Below the pieces are notes generated by a model that did no database searches, was not told the origin of the DNA, and worked only from the letters and a program-made list of their open reading frames with translations. Positions 1-8,831 of a DNA stretch of 35,828 bases are shown here, one piece after another. The stretch spans positions 1 through 35,828 of the forward strand of contig JAAYTZ010000082.1 of assembly GCA_012517965.1 (NCBI GenBank). Direction: 5' to 3'. Both the position numbers and the translations under genes were made by a program. The DNA is from Propionibacterium sp. GTDB taxonomy: Bacteria; Actinomycetota; Actinomycetes; Propionibacteriales; Propionibacteriaceae. Numbering within the stretch: the stretch's first letter is position 1; every line of letters starts with the position of its first letter.

Positions 1-1435
1 CCGCAGCGACGTCGCCGCCGAGATCGGTGCCCGCCTCGACGCGCTCGCCGGTGAGGGCGGTCGCCGGTCGCGGCGGCCGCGCGGCGAAGGCGACGGGGCC
101 CAGCAGCCGGGCGAGCGTCGTCCCGAGCGGCAGGACCGCCAGCAGCAGCCGCCGGCCGATCGGGGCGGCGACTTCGACGACGACGGCGGCAGCCGCCGGA
201 ACCGTCGGCGCCGCAACCGCGACCGCTCGAACCGGCGCGGCCGCAGCGGTGTGGCGCCCGCGGGCATCGCCGGCCTGGAGAGCGAGCCGACCGTCACCGA
301 GGACGACGTGCTGCTCGACGTGCGCGGCATCCTCGACGTCCTCGACAACTACGCCTTCGTCCGGACGAGCGGCTACCTGCCCGGCCCCAACGACGCCTAC
401 GTGTCGCTGTCCATGGTGCGGAAGTGGGGGCTGCGGAAGGGCGACATCGTCACCGGCGCGATCCGGGCGCCGCGCGACGGGGAACGGCGCGAGAAGTTCA
501 ACCCGCTGGTCCGCATCGACACCATCAACAACGACGACCCCGCCAAGGCGATCGGACGCGTCGAGTTCAACAAGCTGACGCCCCTGTACCCGCAGGAGCG
601 CCTCCGCCTCGAAACCTCGGCGACCAACATGACCGGCCGCATCGTCGACCTGGTCGCTCCGATCGGCAAGGGGCAGCGCGGCTTGATCGTGTCCCCGCCC
701 AAGGCGGGCAAGACGATGGTGATGCAGAACATCGCCAACGCGATCACCGCCAACAACCCCGAGGTGCACCTCATGGTGGTGCTGGTCGACGAGCGGCCCG
801 AGGAGGTCACCGACTTCCAGCGCTCCGTGAAGGGAGAGGTCATCGCCTCCACCTTCGACCGGCCCGCCGACGACCACACCACGGTCGCCGAGCTCGCGAT
901 CGAGCGCGCCAAGCGGCTCGTCGAGCTGGGTCGCGACGTCGTCGTCCTGCTGGACGGCATCACCCGGCTCTCGCGGGCGTACAACTTGGCGGCGCCGGCG
1001 TCCGGCCGCATCCTGTCGGGCGGCGTCGACTCGGCGGCGCTCTACCCGCCGAAGAAGTTCTTTGGCGCGGCCCGCAACGTCGAGAACGGCGGTTCGCTGA
1101 CGATCCTCGCCACCGCGCTGGTCGAGACGGGCTCGAAGATGGACGAGGTGATCTTCGAGGAGTTCAAGGGCACCGGGAACATGGAGCTGCGGCTGCGCCG
1201 CGAACTCGCCGACAAGCGGATCTTCCCGGCGATCGACCCGGTGGCCTCCGGCACCCGCCGCGAGGAACTCCTGCTCACCCGCGAGGAACTGGCGATCATC
1301 TGGAAGCTGCGCCGCGTCCTCTCGGGCCTCGACGATCAGCAGGCGCTGGAGATGCTGCTCAACCGGATGAAGAAGACGCAGTCCAACCTGGAGTTCCTGC
1401 ACGTCATCAGCCGCACGACGCCGAGCGCGGAGTAG
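1..1435 (+). CDS. rho: Transcription termination factor Rho, C-terminal 477 residues (5' end outside window)
   Basis: Rho is a hexameric RNA-dependent ATPase and helicase that ends transcription of untranslated RNA. The frame is open from the first bases of the window, so the true start lies upstream. The first roughly 80 residues are a low-complexity stretch rich in Arg, Gly, Asp and Gln (about nt 50-250), as seen in the long N-terminal insert of actinobacterial Rho. The RNA-binding domain follows ([36 protein letters not shown]). The ATPase core has Walker A PPKAGKT (about nt 697-717), Walker [17 protein letters not shown], and the secondary RNA-binding and R-loop segments KKFFGAARN and [17 protein letters not shown]. 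It ends 126 bp before rpmE, the usual neighbour. A GTG at 251 is in frame but lies inside the insert and is not the start. Identity is near certain. Confidence 0.97.
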   Translation, partial: RSDVAAEIGARLDALAGEGGRRSRRPRGEGDGAQQPGERRPERQDRQQQPPADRGGDFDDDGGSRRNRRRRNRDRSNRRGRSGVAPAGIAGLESEPTVTEDDVLLDVRGILDVLDNYAFVRTSGYLPGPNDAYVSLSMVRKWGLRKGDIVTGAIRAPRDGERREKFNPLVRIDTINNDDPAKAIGRVEFNKLTPLYPQERLRLETSATNMTGRIVDLVAPIGKGQRGLIVSPPKAGKTMVMQNIANAITANNPEVHLMVVLVDERPEEVTDFQRSVKGEVIASTFDRPADDHTTVAELAIERAKRLVELGRDVVVLLDGITRLSRAYNLAAPASGRILSGGVDSAALYPPKKFFGAARNVENGGSLTILATALVETGSKMDEVIFEEFKGTGNMELRLRRELADKRIFPAIDPVASGTRREELLLTREELAIIWKLRRVLSGLDDQQALEMLLNRMKKTQSNLEFLHVISRTTPSAE

Positions 1436-1454
1436 CGGGGATCGGCCGCACGGT

Positions 1455-1483
1455 TTGGGGATCGGGCGGGGATACGGCAAAAT
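1455..1483 (+). promoter_or_regulatory. Possible rpmE promoter
   Basis: In the 126-bp gap after rho, TTGGGG (1455-1460) and CAAAAT (1478-1483) are separated by 17 bp. This resembles a housekeeping -35/-10 pair about 80 bp before rpmE. Both hexamers are imperfect, so this is only a candidate. Confidence 0.3.
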
Positions 1484-1561
1484 GGTCCCTCGGTGCCGGT
1501 TCACGCCCGGGCTCGCCGAGCCCCGAAGCGCTGGCGACCCGGCGAGATTCGAGGAGCAACC

Positions 1562-1780
1562 ATGAAGCAGGGCATCCACCCGGAGTACAAGGAGACCGTC
1601 GTCACCTGTAGCTGCGGGAACACCTTCACCACGCGCAGCACCAGCCGGACGGGCAGCCTGCACGCCGAGGTCTGCGCCGCCTGCCACCCGTTCTACACGG
1701 GCAAGCAGAAGATCCTGGACACCGGCGGCCGCGTCGCGCGCTTCGAGAAGCGCTACGCGAACCTCAAGAAGTCCAAGTAG
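1562..1780 (+). CDS. rpmE: 50S ribosomal protein L31, zinc-binding form
   Basis: This 72-residue protein is a late-assembling large-subunit ribosomal protein. Cys16, Cys18, Cys38 and Cys41 ([16 protein letters not shown]) mark the zinc-containing C+ form rather than the zinc-free paralogue made in zinc starvation. The start ATG at 1562 follows GAGGAG with good spacing. An upstream in-frame ATG at 1493 would add 23 residues not expected for L31, so it was not used. Length fits the family. It lies between rho and prfA, as in many actinobacteria, and a hairpin follows the gene. Confidence 0.96.
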   Translation: MKQGIHPEYKETVVTCSCGNTFTTRSTSRTGSLHAEVCAACHPFYTGKQKILDTGGRVARFEKRYANLKKSK

Positions 1781-1788
1781 CGACGTCG

Positions 1789-1823
1789 ACGCCGGGTTCG
1801 GGGCCAGCCCCCGGGCCCGGCGT
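1789..1823 (+). terminator. Hairpin after rpmE, probable terminator or attenuator
   Basis: Bases 1789-1803 pair with 1809-1823 in a 15-bp GC-rich stem containing two G-T pairs, with a 5-base loop. TTTCGTT follows. The hairpin sits 9 bases after the rpmE stop and 31 bases before prfA, so it could end or reduce rpmE transcription before prfA. Confidence 0.55.
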
Positions 1824-1854
1824 TTCGTTCGCGTCGCACCGCCGGAAGGAAGAC

Positions 1855-2931
1855 ATGTTCGAGGCCGCCGACCAGTTCCGGGCCGAACACGCCGAGCTCG
1901 AGCGGCAGCTCGCCGACCCGGCGACCCACGCCGACACGGCCCGCGCGAAGCGCATCGGGCGTCGCTACACCGAGCTCTCCGGCATCGTGAGGGCGCTCAA
2001 CGAGTACGACCGGCTCACCGACGACCTGGGGGCGGCGCGCGAACTCGCCGAGGAGGACGCCGGGTTCGCCGCCGAGGCCGAGCGTCTCGCGGCTCGGCTG
2101 GACGAGGTGACCGCCCGCCTCACCCAGTTGCTGGCGCCCCGCGACCCGCTGGACGCCGAGGACGCGATCCTCGAGATCAAGTCGGGCGAGGGCGGCGAGG
2201 AGTCGGCCCTGTTCGCGCGCGACCTGTTCGAGATGTACTCCCGCTACGCGGCGACCGTGGGCTGGAAGGTCGAGGTTCTCGACGAGCAGGAGACCGACCT
2301 GGGCGGCTACAAGAGCGTGACGCTCGCGGTCAAGGCGACCGGCGCCGCCGAGCCGGGCCGGCTGCCCTACGGGGCGCTCAAGTTCGAGGGCGGCGTCCAC
2401 CGGGTGCAGCGCGTCCCGGTCACGGAGACGCAGGGGCGCATCCACACCTCCGCCGCTGGCGTCCTGGTCACCCCGGACGTCGAGGACGCCGACGCCGTCG
2501 AGATCAGCGACGAGGACCTGCGCATCGACGTCTACCGCAGCTCCGGGAAGGGCGGTCAGGGGGTCAACACCACCGACTCGGCGGTCCGCATCACCCACCT
2601 GCCCACCGGCACCGTGGTCACCTGCCAGAACGAGCGCAGCCAGCTCCAGAACAAGGAACAGGCGATGCGGATCCTGCGCTCCCGGCTGGCGGCGATGGCC
2701 GCCGAGCAGGCGGACGCCGAGGCGGCGGCCGCCCGCAAGTCGCAGGTGCGCACCGTGGACCGCTCCGAGCGCATCCGCACCTACAACTTCCCGGAGAACC
2801 GGATCGCGGACCATCGCATCGGCTACAAGGCCTACAACCTCGACCAGGTCCTGAACGGCGACCTCCAGGCGGTGATCGACGCACTGCAGGCCGCCGATCT
2901 CGCCGAGCGACTCGACGCCCTCAACGCCTGA
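1855..2931 (+). CDS. prfA: Peptide chain release factor 1
   Basis: RF1 recognises UAA and UAG stop codons and triggers release of the finished peptide. The 358-residue product has the RF1 codon-reading tripeptide PVT at 188-190 ([17 protein letters not shown]2 would have SPF) and the catalytic GGQ at 233-235 ([12 protein letters not shown]), whose Gln is the methylation target of PrmC. The N-terminal part is a helical domain and the C-terminus carries the tRNA-mimic fold. Length matches the family. The start ATG at 1855 follows GGAAGGA. Its stop overlaps the start of prmC, the enzyme that modifies it, by one base (TGATG), so translation of the two is probably coupled. Confidence 0.97.
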   Translation: MFEAADQFRAEHAELERQLADPATHADTARAKRIGRRYTELSGIVRALNEYDRLTDDLGAARELAEEDAGFAAEAERLAARLDEVTARLTQLLAPRDPLDAEDAILEIKSGEGGEESALFARDLFEMYSRYAATVGWKVEVLDEQETDLGGYKSVTLAVKATGAAEPGRLPYGALKFEGGVHRVQRVPVTETQGRIHTSAAGVLVTPDVEDADAVEISDEDLRIDVYRSSGKGGQGVNTTDSAVRITHLPTGTVVTCQNERSQLQNKEQAMRILRSRLAAMAAEQADAEAAAARKSQVRTVDRSERIRTYNFPENRIADHRIGYKAYNLDQVLNGDLQAVIDALQAADLAERLDALNA

Positions 2932-3773
2932 TGCGTCCCTCCGCGGCCATCCGGGCCACGGGACTCCCCGCCCACGAGGCCCGGCAGTTGCTGGCGCACG
3001 TGCTGGGCGTCGACCTGCGGTCGCTGCCCCTCGTCCCGCGGGTCTCGGACGCCGACGCGGCGGCCCTCGCGGCGCTGGCCGCTCGCCGCCGGACGGGGGA
3101 GCCGCTCCAGCACCTGACCGGGCGGGCGTTCTTCCGGACGGTCGAGGTGGAGGTCGGCCCCGGGGTCTTCGTCCCGCGGCCCGAGACCGAACTGCTGGCC
3201 GGCTGGGCCCTGGACGTCCTGCGGGCCGGGCCGGGGGCGTCCGCGGTGGTCGTGGAGCTGTGCGCGGGGTCCGGGGCGATCAGCCGGGCGCTGGCGACCG
3301 AGCTGCCCGGCCCGGAGTACCACGCCGTCGAGTTGAGCGGCGAAGCCTGGCCCTACCTGGTGCGCAACCTGGCCGGCACCGGTGTCCGGCCGGTCCTGGC
3401 CGACATGGCGCAGGCCCTGCCCGAACTCGACGGGCGGGTCGACCTCGTGGTGGTGAACCCGCCGTACGTTCCCGAGTCCGTCCGGGACACGTTGCCGGCC
3501 GACGTGCTCCACGACCCCGACCTGGCGCTGTTCGCCGGGTCGGACGGGCTGGCCGCGCTGCGGGTCGTCGTGGCCGCGTCGGCGCGGCTGCTGCGCCCCG
3601 GCGGCTGGGTGGGGGCCGAGCACGACGACACGCACGGCGCGACGGCGCCCGCGCTGTTCGCGGCGCACGGCGGCTTCACCGACATCGCCGACCACCGCGA
3701 TCTGCTCGGCCGGGACCGGTTCGTGGTGGCCCGGAGGGCGCCGAGGCCCGATGCTGGCAGGATGACCCCGTGA
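2931..3773 (+). CDS. prmC: Release factor glutamine methyltransferase PrmC (HemK)
   Basis: PrmC transfers a methyl group from S-adenosylmethionine to the Gln of the GGQ loop of RF1 and RF2. The 280-residue protein has an N-terminal helical substrate-binding domain with FVPRPETELL at 80-89. It is followed by a Rossmann methyltransferase domain with motif I VELCAGSGAISRAL (108-121) and the catalytic NPPY at 176-179. Motif I reads ELCAGSG where DLGTGSG is more usual, a conservative change. The start ATG overlaps the prfA stop, and the stop overlaps the GTG of the next gene (GTGA), placing it in a coupled prfA-prmC-tsaC operon. Family identity is secure. Confidence 0.95.
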   Translation: MRPSAAIRATGLPAHEARQLLAHVLGVDLRSLPLVPRVSDADAAALAALAARRRTGEPLQHLTGRAFFRTVEVEVGPGVFVPRPETELLAGWALDVLRAGPGASAVVVELCAGSGAISRALATELPGPEYHAVELSGEAWPYLVRNLAGTGVRPVLADMAQALPELDGRVDLVVVNPPYVPESVRDTLPADVLHDPDLALFAGSDGLAALRVVVAASARLLRPGGWVGAEHDDTHGATAPALFAAHGGFTDIADHRDLLGRDRFVVARRAPRPDAGRMTP

Positions 3774-4510
3774 GCACAGGAGAGCAGGGGCCGCGGGTGT
3801 TCGACACGTCGGCCGACGCCGAGGCGGCCTTCGAGGCCGCAGCGGACGCCGTCGCCGCCGGCGAGGTCATCGTGCTGCCGACCGACACCGTCTACGGGGT
3901 CGGCGCCGACCCGTTCTCGCCCCAGGCCGTGCAGCGGCTGCTGGACGCCAAGCGCCGGGGCCGCGACATGCCGCCCCCCGTCCTGGTCGCCGAGGTCGAG
4001 ATGGTCCGGTCGTTGGTGCGCGGGGTGGACGACCGCCTCGACGCGATCGCGCGCGCCTTCTGGCCCGGGCCGCTGACGCTCATCGCCACCGCTCCCGACA
4101 GCCTCCGCATGGATCTCGGCGATCGGGGCAGCACGATCGCGGTGCGGGTGCCCGATCACGAGTTCACCCGGGAGTTGCTGCGCCGCACCGGGCCGCTCGC
4201 GGTCAGTTCGGCGAACATCAGCGGGCGGGACGCGGCCTTGACGATCGCCGACGCCGTCGACCAGTTGGGCGACACCGTCAGCGTGTATCTCGACGGGGGC
4301 ACGATGTCCGGCCCGGTGCCGTCCACGATCATCGACCTGTCCGGGCCCCGGCCCCGCCTGCTGCGCGCCGGGCGCCTCACGGTCGCCGAGATCAACGCGG
4401 TCGTCCCGGGCCTGCTCGAGGACCCGGACCGGCCCGAGGGGGCCACCCAGCCGGACGCCGTCCCGCCCGCCGACGCCGTGGCGGACCAGCCGGGGGAGAA
4501 GGGCGACTAG
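3770..4510 (+). CDS. tsaC: L-threonylcarbamoyladenylate synthase (TsaC/Sua5/YwlC family)
   Basis: This enzyme makes threonylcarbamoyl-AMP from threonine, bicarbonate and ATP, the first step toward t6A37 in tRNAs that read ANN codons. The 246-residue product has the YrdC fold: PTDTVYGVGADPF at about 37-49, the KRRGRDMPPPVLVA substrate loop from 61, and PLAVSSANISG near residue 165. A low-complexity tail of roughly 30 residues rich in Asp, Pro and Ala follows. It lacks the extra Sua5 domain, so TsaC/YwlC is the better comparison. The GTG at 3770 overlaps the prmC stop. A CAGGAT hexamer 6 nt before it could also give a separate leaderless transcript. Confidence 0.93.
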   Translation: MSTGEQGPRVFDTSADAEAAFEAAADAVAAGEVIVLPTDTVYGVGADPFSPQAVQRLLDAKRRGRDMPPPVLVAEVEMVRSLVRGVDDRLDAIARAFWPGPLTLIATAPDSLRMDLGDRGSTIAVRVPDHEFTRELLRRTGPLAVSSANISGRDAALTIADAVDQLGDTVSVYLDGGTMSGPVPSTIIDLSGPRPRLLRAGRLTVAEINAVVPGLLEDPDRPEGATQPDAVPPADAVADQPGEKGD

Positions 4511-4514
4511 CACC

Positions 4515-5687
4515 GTGCGCGAGTACGTGCTGGTGCTGCTCGTCGCGGCCGCGGTGACCTATCTGGTCGCCAGCCTCGCCCGCCGGGTCGCCTACCTGGT
4601 CAAGGCGGTGGCTCTGGTCCGCGACCGTGACGTCCACACCAAGCCCGTGCCCTACTTCGGCGGGCTGGCCATGCTGGCCGGGCTCGCGGCCGCCTTCGGC
4701 CTGGCGGGCGCCCTGCCCTGGCTGGGCAGCATCCCGTTGGTCCGCAACGATGTGCGCGGCATCTTCGCAGCTGCGGTGGTGATCTGTGGCATCGGGGCGC
4801 TCGACGACCTGATCGAACTGGGGGCGCTCGCGAAGCTGTCCGGGCAGGTGCTCGCCGCCGGCGTCCTGGTGCTGAACGGCGTCCGGTTCTACTGGATCCC
4901 GCTCGCCGACCGCGTTGTGACCCTCGACGGCGCGATGTCGGTCCTCGCGGCGATCCTGTTCGTCCTGCTGTGCGTCAACGCCATCAACTTCATGGACGGC
5001 CTCGACGGCCTCGCTGCCGGGGTGACCGCCATCGGAACGAGCGCCTTCTTCGCCTACGCCTACCTGCTCGCCTACGAGCAGGATCTGGTGCGCTCGACGA
5101 CCGCCTCCCTGGTCATGGTGGCCACCTGCGGCGTGTGCCTCGGCTTCCTGCCGCACAACGTGCACCCGGCCCGGATGTTCATGGGGGACTCGGGCTCGAT
5201 GCTGCTGGGCCTGTTGCTGGCCACCAGCGGGATCAGCCTGACCGGTCAGATCGACCCCTCGCGCGTCAACCCCGAGGGGGGCGCGCTGGTGAGCGCGTTC
5301 CTGCCGCTGCTGCTGCCGATCGCGGTGATGGCGCTTCCGGTGATCGACCTGGTCAGCGCCTATGTCCGCCGCACGCTGGCCGGGCGGCTGTGGTACCAGG
5401 CGGACAAGCAGCACCTGCACCACCGCATGCTGCAGTTGGGCCACCCGCACGGTCGGGCTGTGTTGTTGCTGTGGCTGTGGTCGTTCGTGATCGCCTACGG
5501 CACGGTGTTGATCGGCGTCACCGGGAGCGGTTGGGCTGTACTGGCGGTGGCGGCGGCGGCGGGGGTTGCGGTGTTCCTCACCTGGGGCCCCCGTCGTCGT
5601 CACCGAACGGACGCCGCCGTGCCGGACGGCGTCCCGACGGCCCCGGGGGGCGCGGCCGGGCCGGGTGCGGACGGGGGAGCGACGTGA
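4515..5687 (+). CDS. wecA: WecA-type undecaprenyl-phosphate sugar-1-phosphate transferase
   Basis: This is a polytopic membrane enzyme that links a UDP-activated amino sugar phosphate to decaprenyl or undecaprenyl phosphate. In mycobacteria the gene at this position makes the GlcNAc-P-P-lipid that starts arabinogalactan synthesis; here the product may feed teichoic acid or another glycopolymer. The 390 residues contain about ten membrane segments. Family motifs are present: FGGLAM near 49, Asp97-Asp98 for Mg2+, NAINFMDGLDG at 155-165, FMGDSGSMLLG, and the cytoplasmic HLHHRMLQLG loop. The C-terminal tail is hydrophilic and Pro/Gly rich. GTG 4515 follows GGAGAAGGG and lies 4 bases after tsaC. 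MraY is unlikely because the gene is away from the mur cluster and has the WecA HLHHR loop. Donor sugar is inferred. Confidence 0.9.
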   Translation: MREYVLVLLVAAAVTYLVASLARRVAYLVKAVALVRDRDVHTKPVPYFGGLAMLAGLAAAFGLAGALPWLGSIPLVRNDVRGIFAAAVVICGIGALDDLIELGALAKLSGQVLAAGVLVLNGVRFYWIPLADRVVTLDGAMSVLAAILFVLLCVNAINFMDGLDGLAAGVTAIGTSAFFAYAYLLAYEQDLVRSTTASLVMVATCGVCLGFLPHNVHPARMFMGDSGSMLLGLLLATSGISLTGQIDPSRVNPEGGALVSAFLPLLLPIAVMALPVIDLVSAYVRRTLAGRLWYQADKQHLHHRMLQLGHPHGRAVLLLWLWSFVIAYGTVLIGVTGSGWAVLAVAAAAGVAVFLTWGPRRRHRTDAAVPDGVPTAPGGAAGPGADGGAT

Positions 5688-6181
5688 CCGGGGTTCGACC
5701 GGACGCCCCCGTGCCGGCCCCGCCTGGGCTGGGCCCGAACCAGGCGCGGGCGCTGACCCTGCTCAAGGCGGGGGCGATCGGCGGCCATCTCGGAGCCGCG
5801 GCCGCCACGGGCTTCTTCGTCGCCGGTCGGGGCGTGACGAGCGGTCTGTGGTGCCTGCTGGCGGCCGGGGTCACGCTGGCGTTCTACATCGTCGGCCAGG
5901 CGGTGCAGGTGCGCGTCGCCGACGAGCCGCCGCAGCGGGTCCTCGTCGCCGCGCTGGTGTCCTACGGCGTCCGCGTGAGCGCCTTGGGCGGCCTGCTGGC
6001 GGTGGCGATCACGCAGGGCGAGCGCCTGCAGACGATGGACCGCACGGCGGTGGTGGTCGGCACCCTCGCGGTCGTCGTCGGGTGGCTGACCGCCGAGATC
6101 GTCGCCTTTTCGAGGATGCGGGTTCCGCTCTACGAGCCCCCTTCCCGGAAACCCGGCACGCCCTCTGCGGGTCGTGGTTGA
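5684..6181 (+). CDS. AtpI-like membrane protein upstream of the ATP synthase genes
   Basis: This is a 165-residue integral membrane protein of the small, poorly conserved family found just before atpB in actinobacteria (position of mycobacterial Rv1303). After a Pro-rich N-terminus of about 27 residues come four hydrophobic segments: GAIGGHLGAAAATGFFVAG, LWCLLAAGVTLAFYIVG, VLVAALVSYGVRVSALGGLL and AVVVGTLAVVVGWLTAEIV. This matches the AtpI/Atp1 pattern. In other bacteria AtpI helps assemble the c-ring or supplies Mg2+, but the role here is inferred from position. GTG 5684 overlaps the wecA stop (GTGA). The -10 proposed for the atp operon overlaps the end of this gene, so it may be expressed with wecA rather than atpB. 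Confidence 0.72.
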   Translation: MTGVRPDAPVPAPPGLGPNQARALTLLKAGAIGGHLGAAAATGFFVAGRGVTSGLWCLLAAGVTLAFYIVGQAVQVRVADEPPQRVLVAALVSYGVRVSALGGLLAVAITQGERLQTMDRTAVVVGTLAVVVGWLTAEIVAFSRMRVPLYEPPSRKPGTPSAGRG

Positions 6182-6185
6182 CTGC

Positions 6186-6194
6186 TGCTAGAGT
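6186..6194 (+). promoter_or_regulatory. Candidate promoter of the atp operon (extended -10)
   Basis: TGCTAGAGT at 6186-6194 has the TGN extension followed by TAGAGT, a good actinobacterial -10. TTGACT (6178-6183) lies too close to serve as its -35. A start near 6201 would leave a leader of about 128 nt before atpB. I see no recognised riboswitch in that leader. Confidence 0.4.
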
Positions 6195-6328
6195 CCGAGC
6201 CCAGCGGACGGTAGTGGGCAGCGTCGACCAGACAGCCTCGTAGTTACGGACTTCGGCTCGTCCCGGGCCCGTGGGCGCCGCTCCCGACGTGCAACACAAC
6301 AGACGCGGCGACACCTGCAGGAGGATTC

Positions 6329-7189
6329 ATGGGAGGGCTCGGCAGCCTGTTGGTCCCGCTCGAAGGTGACGCGACCGGTTGGGCCGCCTGCGGCGGCGAA
6401 CACCACTGGCCCCCGGGCCAGACCAGCTTCTGCTCCCGTCCCCTGTTCCCGCAGTTGGGGGAGCAGTTCTCGTGGCTGAACAACCACATGGCGCAGGCGG
6501 TCATCGCGGCGATCCTGGTGATCGGGTTCTGGGTGGTCATGGCGCGCGGGCACTCGCTGGTGCCGGGCAAACGGCAGGCGTTCGGCGAGATGGCCTACGA
6601 CCTGGTGCGCAACGGCATCGCCCGCGACATCCTGGGCCACGACTTCAAGCCGTTTATCCCCTACCTGCTCACGCTGTTCTCGTTCATCCTGGTGAACAAC
6701 CTGTTCGGGGAGTTCTTCCTCTTCATGTTCCCGACCTTCAGCAAGATCGGGTACGTCTACGCGTTGGCCCTCCTGTCCTGGCTGCTTTACAACGGGGTGG
6801 GCATCCGCAAGTTCGGGTTCGGTGGCTACATGAAGCGCACCTGCCTGCCTCCCGGCGTCCCGAAGGCGCTGTGGATCATCATCGTTCCCCTGGAGTTCCT
6901 CTCCAACATCATCGTGCGGCCGGTCACGCTGGCTCTTCGTCTCTTCGCCAATCTGTTCGCCGGTCACCTGGTGGTGCTGGTGTTCGTGGTCGGCGGCTCC
7001 CTGCTCCTCACCACGACGGAGCGCCTCGGGGGCTTCGACATCCCGCTGCTCAAGACGGCCGGCGTGGTCTCGATCCTCTTCAGTTTCGCGGTGTTCGCCC
7101 TGGAACTGTTGATCTCCTTCATCCAGGCTTACGTGTTCACCGTCCTGACCGCCCAGTACGTGTCCTCGGCGCTGGCCGAGGAACACTGA
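6329..7189 (+). CDS. atpB: F1Fo ATP synthase subunit a
   Basis: Subunit a forms the proton half-channels beside the c-ring in the membrane. The 286-residue product has five to six membrane helices. The essential Arg is at 204 within RPVTLALRLFANLFAGHLVV, and a C-terminal helix ALELLISFIQAYVFTVLTA follows. The outward-facing N-terminus is unusual: it contains Cys21, Cys35, two His and Pro/Gly-rich sequence before the first helix near residue 56. ATG 6329 follows AGGAGG four bases upstream. It is the first gene of atpBEFHAGDC, 147 bp after the AtpI-like gene. Confidence 0.97.
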   Translation: MGGLGSLLVPLEGDATGWAACGGEHHWPPGQTSFCSRPLFPQLGEQFSWLNNHMAQAVIAAILVIGFWVVMARGHSLVPGKRQAFGEMAYDLVRNGIARDILGHDFKPFIPYLLTLFSFILVNNLFGEFFLFMFPTFSKIGYVYALALLSWLLYNGVGIRKFGFGGYMKRTCLPPGVPKALWIIIVPLEFLSNIIVRPVTLALRLFANLFAGHLVVLVFVVGGSLLLTTTERLGGFDIPLLKTAGVVSILFSFAVFALELLISFIQAYVFTVLTAQYVSSALAEEH

Positions 7190-7238
7190 TCCATCGGACC
7201 CGTAGAAGAAACCGACACAACCACCGAAAGGCAAAGCA

Positions 7239-7457
7239 ATGCTCCTCGAGATCAGCGGCAACCTGAACATGATCGGCTACGGCCTTGCGACCATCGGCCC
7301 CGGCATCGGTGTCGCCATGGTCTTCAGCGCGGTCATCAACGGCACGGCCCGCCAGCCCGAGGCTCGCGGCGCGATGATGGGGACCGCCTGGATCGGGTTC
7401 GCCATCGTCGAGGCCCTCGCCATCATCGGCATCGCCCTCGCGTTCGTGCTCAGCTGA
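7239..7457 (+). CDS. atpE: F1Fo ATP synthase subunit c
   Basis: This is the 72-residue ring-forming proteolipid. It is a hairpin of two membrane helices joined by the polar loop ARQPEARG (Arg38-Gln39-Pro40). The first helix carries the small-residue packing motif GPGIGVA (20-26). The ion-binding carboxylate is Glu58 in FAIVEALAI. Residues typical of sodium-binding rings are not apparent, so proton coupling is the likely mode. ATG 7239 is preceded by an AAAGG sequence, with a 49-base gap after atpB. In mycobacteria this subunit is the bedaquiline target. Confidence 0.97.
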   Translation: MLLEISGNLNMIGYGLATIGPGIGVAMVFSAVINGTARQPEARGAMMGTAWIGFAIVEALAIIGIALAFVLS

Positions 7458-7467
7458 GGTAGCGATC

Positions 7468-8010
7468 ATGCTGCCGCTGATCGATTTCGGCCCCTTGGTT
7501 CCCCAGGAGCCGGCCGAGATCCTCGTGGGCCTGGTCCTCTTCTTCATCATCCTGTTCGCGATGTCGAAAGTGGTCGTGCCCATGTTCGAGAGGACCTACG
7601 CCGAGCGTAGTGCCGTCATCCAGGGCGGCATCGAGCGTGCGGAGGCGGCCCAGCGTGAGGCGCAGACCGCGCTGGAGAACTACCGGGCCCAGCTCGCCGG
7701 CGCCCGCGAGGAGGCCGGCCGGATCCGTGAGGACGCCAAGGCTCAGGGCAGCGCGATCATCGCCGAGATGCGCGCGCAGGCCCAGGAGGAGTCGGCGCGT
7801 CTGCTGCAGAACGCGAAGGCTCAGATCGAGGCCGAGCGGGCCGCCGCGGTCGCCCAGCTGCGGGCCGAGGTGGGCGGCCTGGCCACCGGTCTGGCCGGCC
7901 GCATCGTCGGGGAGAGCCTCGACGACGATGAGCGTGCCCGGCGGACGGTCGACCGCTTCATCGCCGAACTCGAGCAGGCCGCCGATCAGGCCCCCGCGAG
8001 GCAGGCATGA
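7468..8010 (+). CDS. atpF: F1Fo ATP synthase subunit b
   Basis: Subunit b is the peripheral stalk that keeps F1 from rotating with the rotor. The 180-residue protein has one N-terminal membrane helix (EILVGLVLFFIILFAMSKVV). A long charged helix rich in Glu, Ala, Arg and Gln follows and should form the dimeric right-handed coiled coil. Length is normal. The start ATG 7468 is 10 bases after atpE and follows GAGGTAG. The stop overlaps the atpH start (ATGA, 8007-8010), so the two stalk subunits are translationally coupled. Confidence 0.96.
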   Translation: MLPLIDFGPLVPQEPAEILVGLVLFFIILFAMSKVVVPMFERTYAERSAVIQGGIERAEAAQREAQTALENYRAQLAGAREEAGRIREDAKAQGSAIIAEMRAQAQEESARLLQNAKAQIEAERAAAVAQLRAEVGGLATGLAGRIVGESLDDDERARRTVDRFIAELEQAADQAPARQA

Positions 8011-8801
8011 GCGGAAACGCGGAAGCCCGGCAGAGCGCCCTGGACCGGTTCCTGGACGCGGCGCGTCCGTCGGCGGCGTTGAGCGAGGAGCTCTTCGCCG
8101 CGGTCGACGCGCTCAGCGGGTCGCCGAGCCTGCGGCGTGCGCTCACCGATCAGGGGACGCCGGTGGCCGCGCGCCTGAACGTGGTGCGCACGCTGTTCGG
8201 TGGCCGGGTGTCGGCCGACGCCGTGGCTGTCATCGAGGAGGCCGTCAAGCTGCCATGGGCCACGACCGGGGCGCTGTTGGCCGGAATCGAACGGCAGGGC
8301 GTCCGGGCGATCCTTCTCGAGGCGGACGCCCAGGGGCGGCTCGACGCCGTCGAGGACGAGCTGTTCAAGGTTGGCCGCGTGGTGGCCGCCAATCCGGAGT
8401 TGCGCCGCGCTGTCGGTGAGCGCCGGGTGGCGCTGGCCGGGCGCCAGCGCCTTCTGGACGACGTGATCGGTGCGAAGGTGCTGCCGGCGACCCGGGCGCT
8501 GGCCCGACGCGCCGTCGTCGCCCGTCAGGACTCGTTCGAGAGCACCCTCGACTCCTACCTGAAGACGGCCGCGGCGCTCCGCAACCGCGGGATCGCGACC
8601 GTCGAGGTCGCCCGCCCGCTGTCGGCGGAGCAGGAGGCACGACTCCGGGCCGCGTTGAGCCGTCAGGCGGGGCGCGAGGTCACCCTGCACGTCATCGTCA
8701 ACCCCGCCGTCCTCGGCGGTGTCCGCGTGTCCCTGGGTGACGAGGTCATCGAGGGCACCGTGGCCGGGCGTCTGTCCGACGTGCGGCGCAAGCTGAGCTA
8801 A
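8007..8801 (+). CDS. atpH: F1Fo ATP synthase subunit delta
   Basis: Delta (OSCP homologue) connects the b stalk to the top of the alpha/beta hexamer. The 264-residue product is longer than the roughly 177-residue E. coli subunit but similar to the long form of many actinobacteria. The C-terminal domain is recognisable (TLHVIVNPAVLGGVRVSLGD, VIEGTVAGRLSDVRRKL). It is a separate gene here, unlike mycobacteria, where a b-like segment is fused to delta. It overlaps atpF by four bases and is followed by a 30-base gap to atpA. Confidence 0.94.
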   Translation: MSGNAEARQSALDRFLDAARPSAALSEELFAAVDALSGSPSLRRALTDQGTPVAARLNVVRTLFGGRVSADAVAVIEEAVKLPWATTGALLAGIERQGVRAILLEADAQGRLDAVEDELFKVGRVVAANPELRRAVGERRVALAGRQRLLDDVIGAKVLPATRALARRAVVARQDSFESTLDSYLKTAAALRNRGIATVEVARPLSAEQEARLRAALSRQAGREVTLHVIVNPAVLGGVRVSLGDEVIEGTVAGRLSDVRRKLS

Positions 8802-8831
8802 TCCACACCAGAAACGATAAGGACGCACACC

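Noticed and set aside
6195-6328. Riboswitch or structured leader before atpB
   Set aside because: I found no known riboswitch core or strong hairpin; it looks like an ordinary leader.
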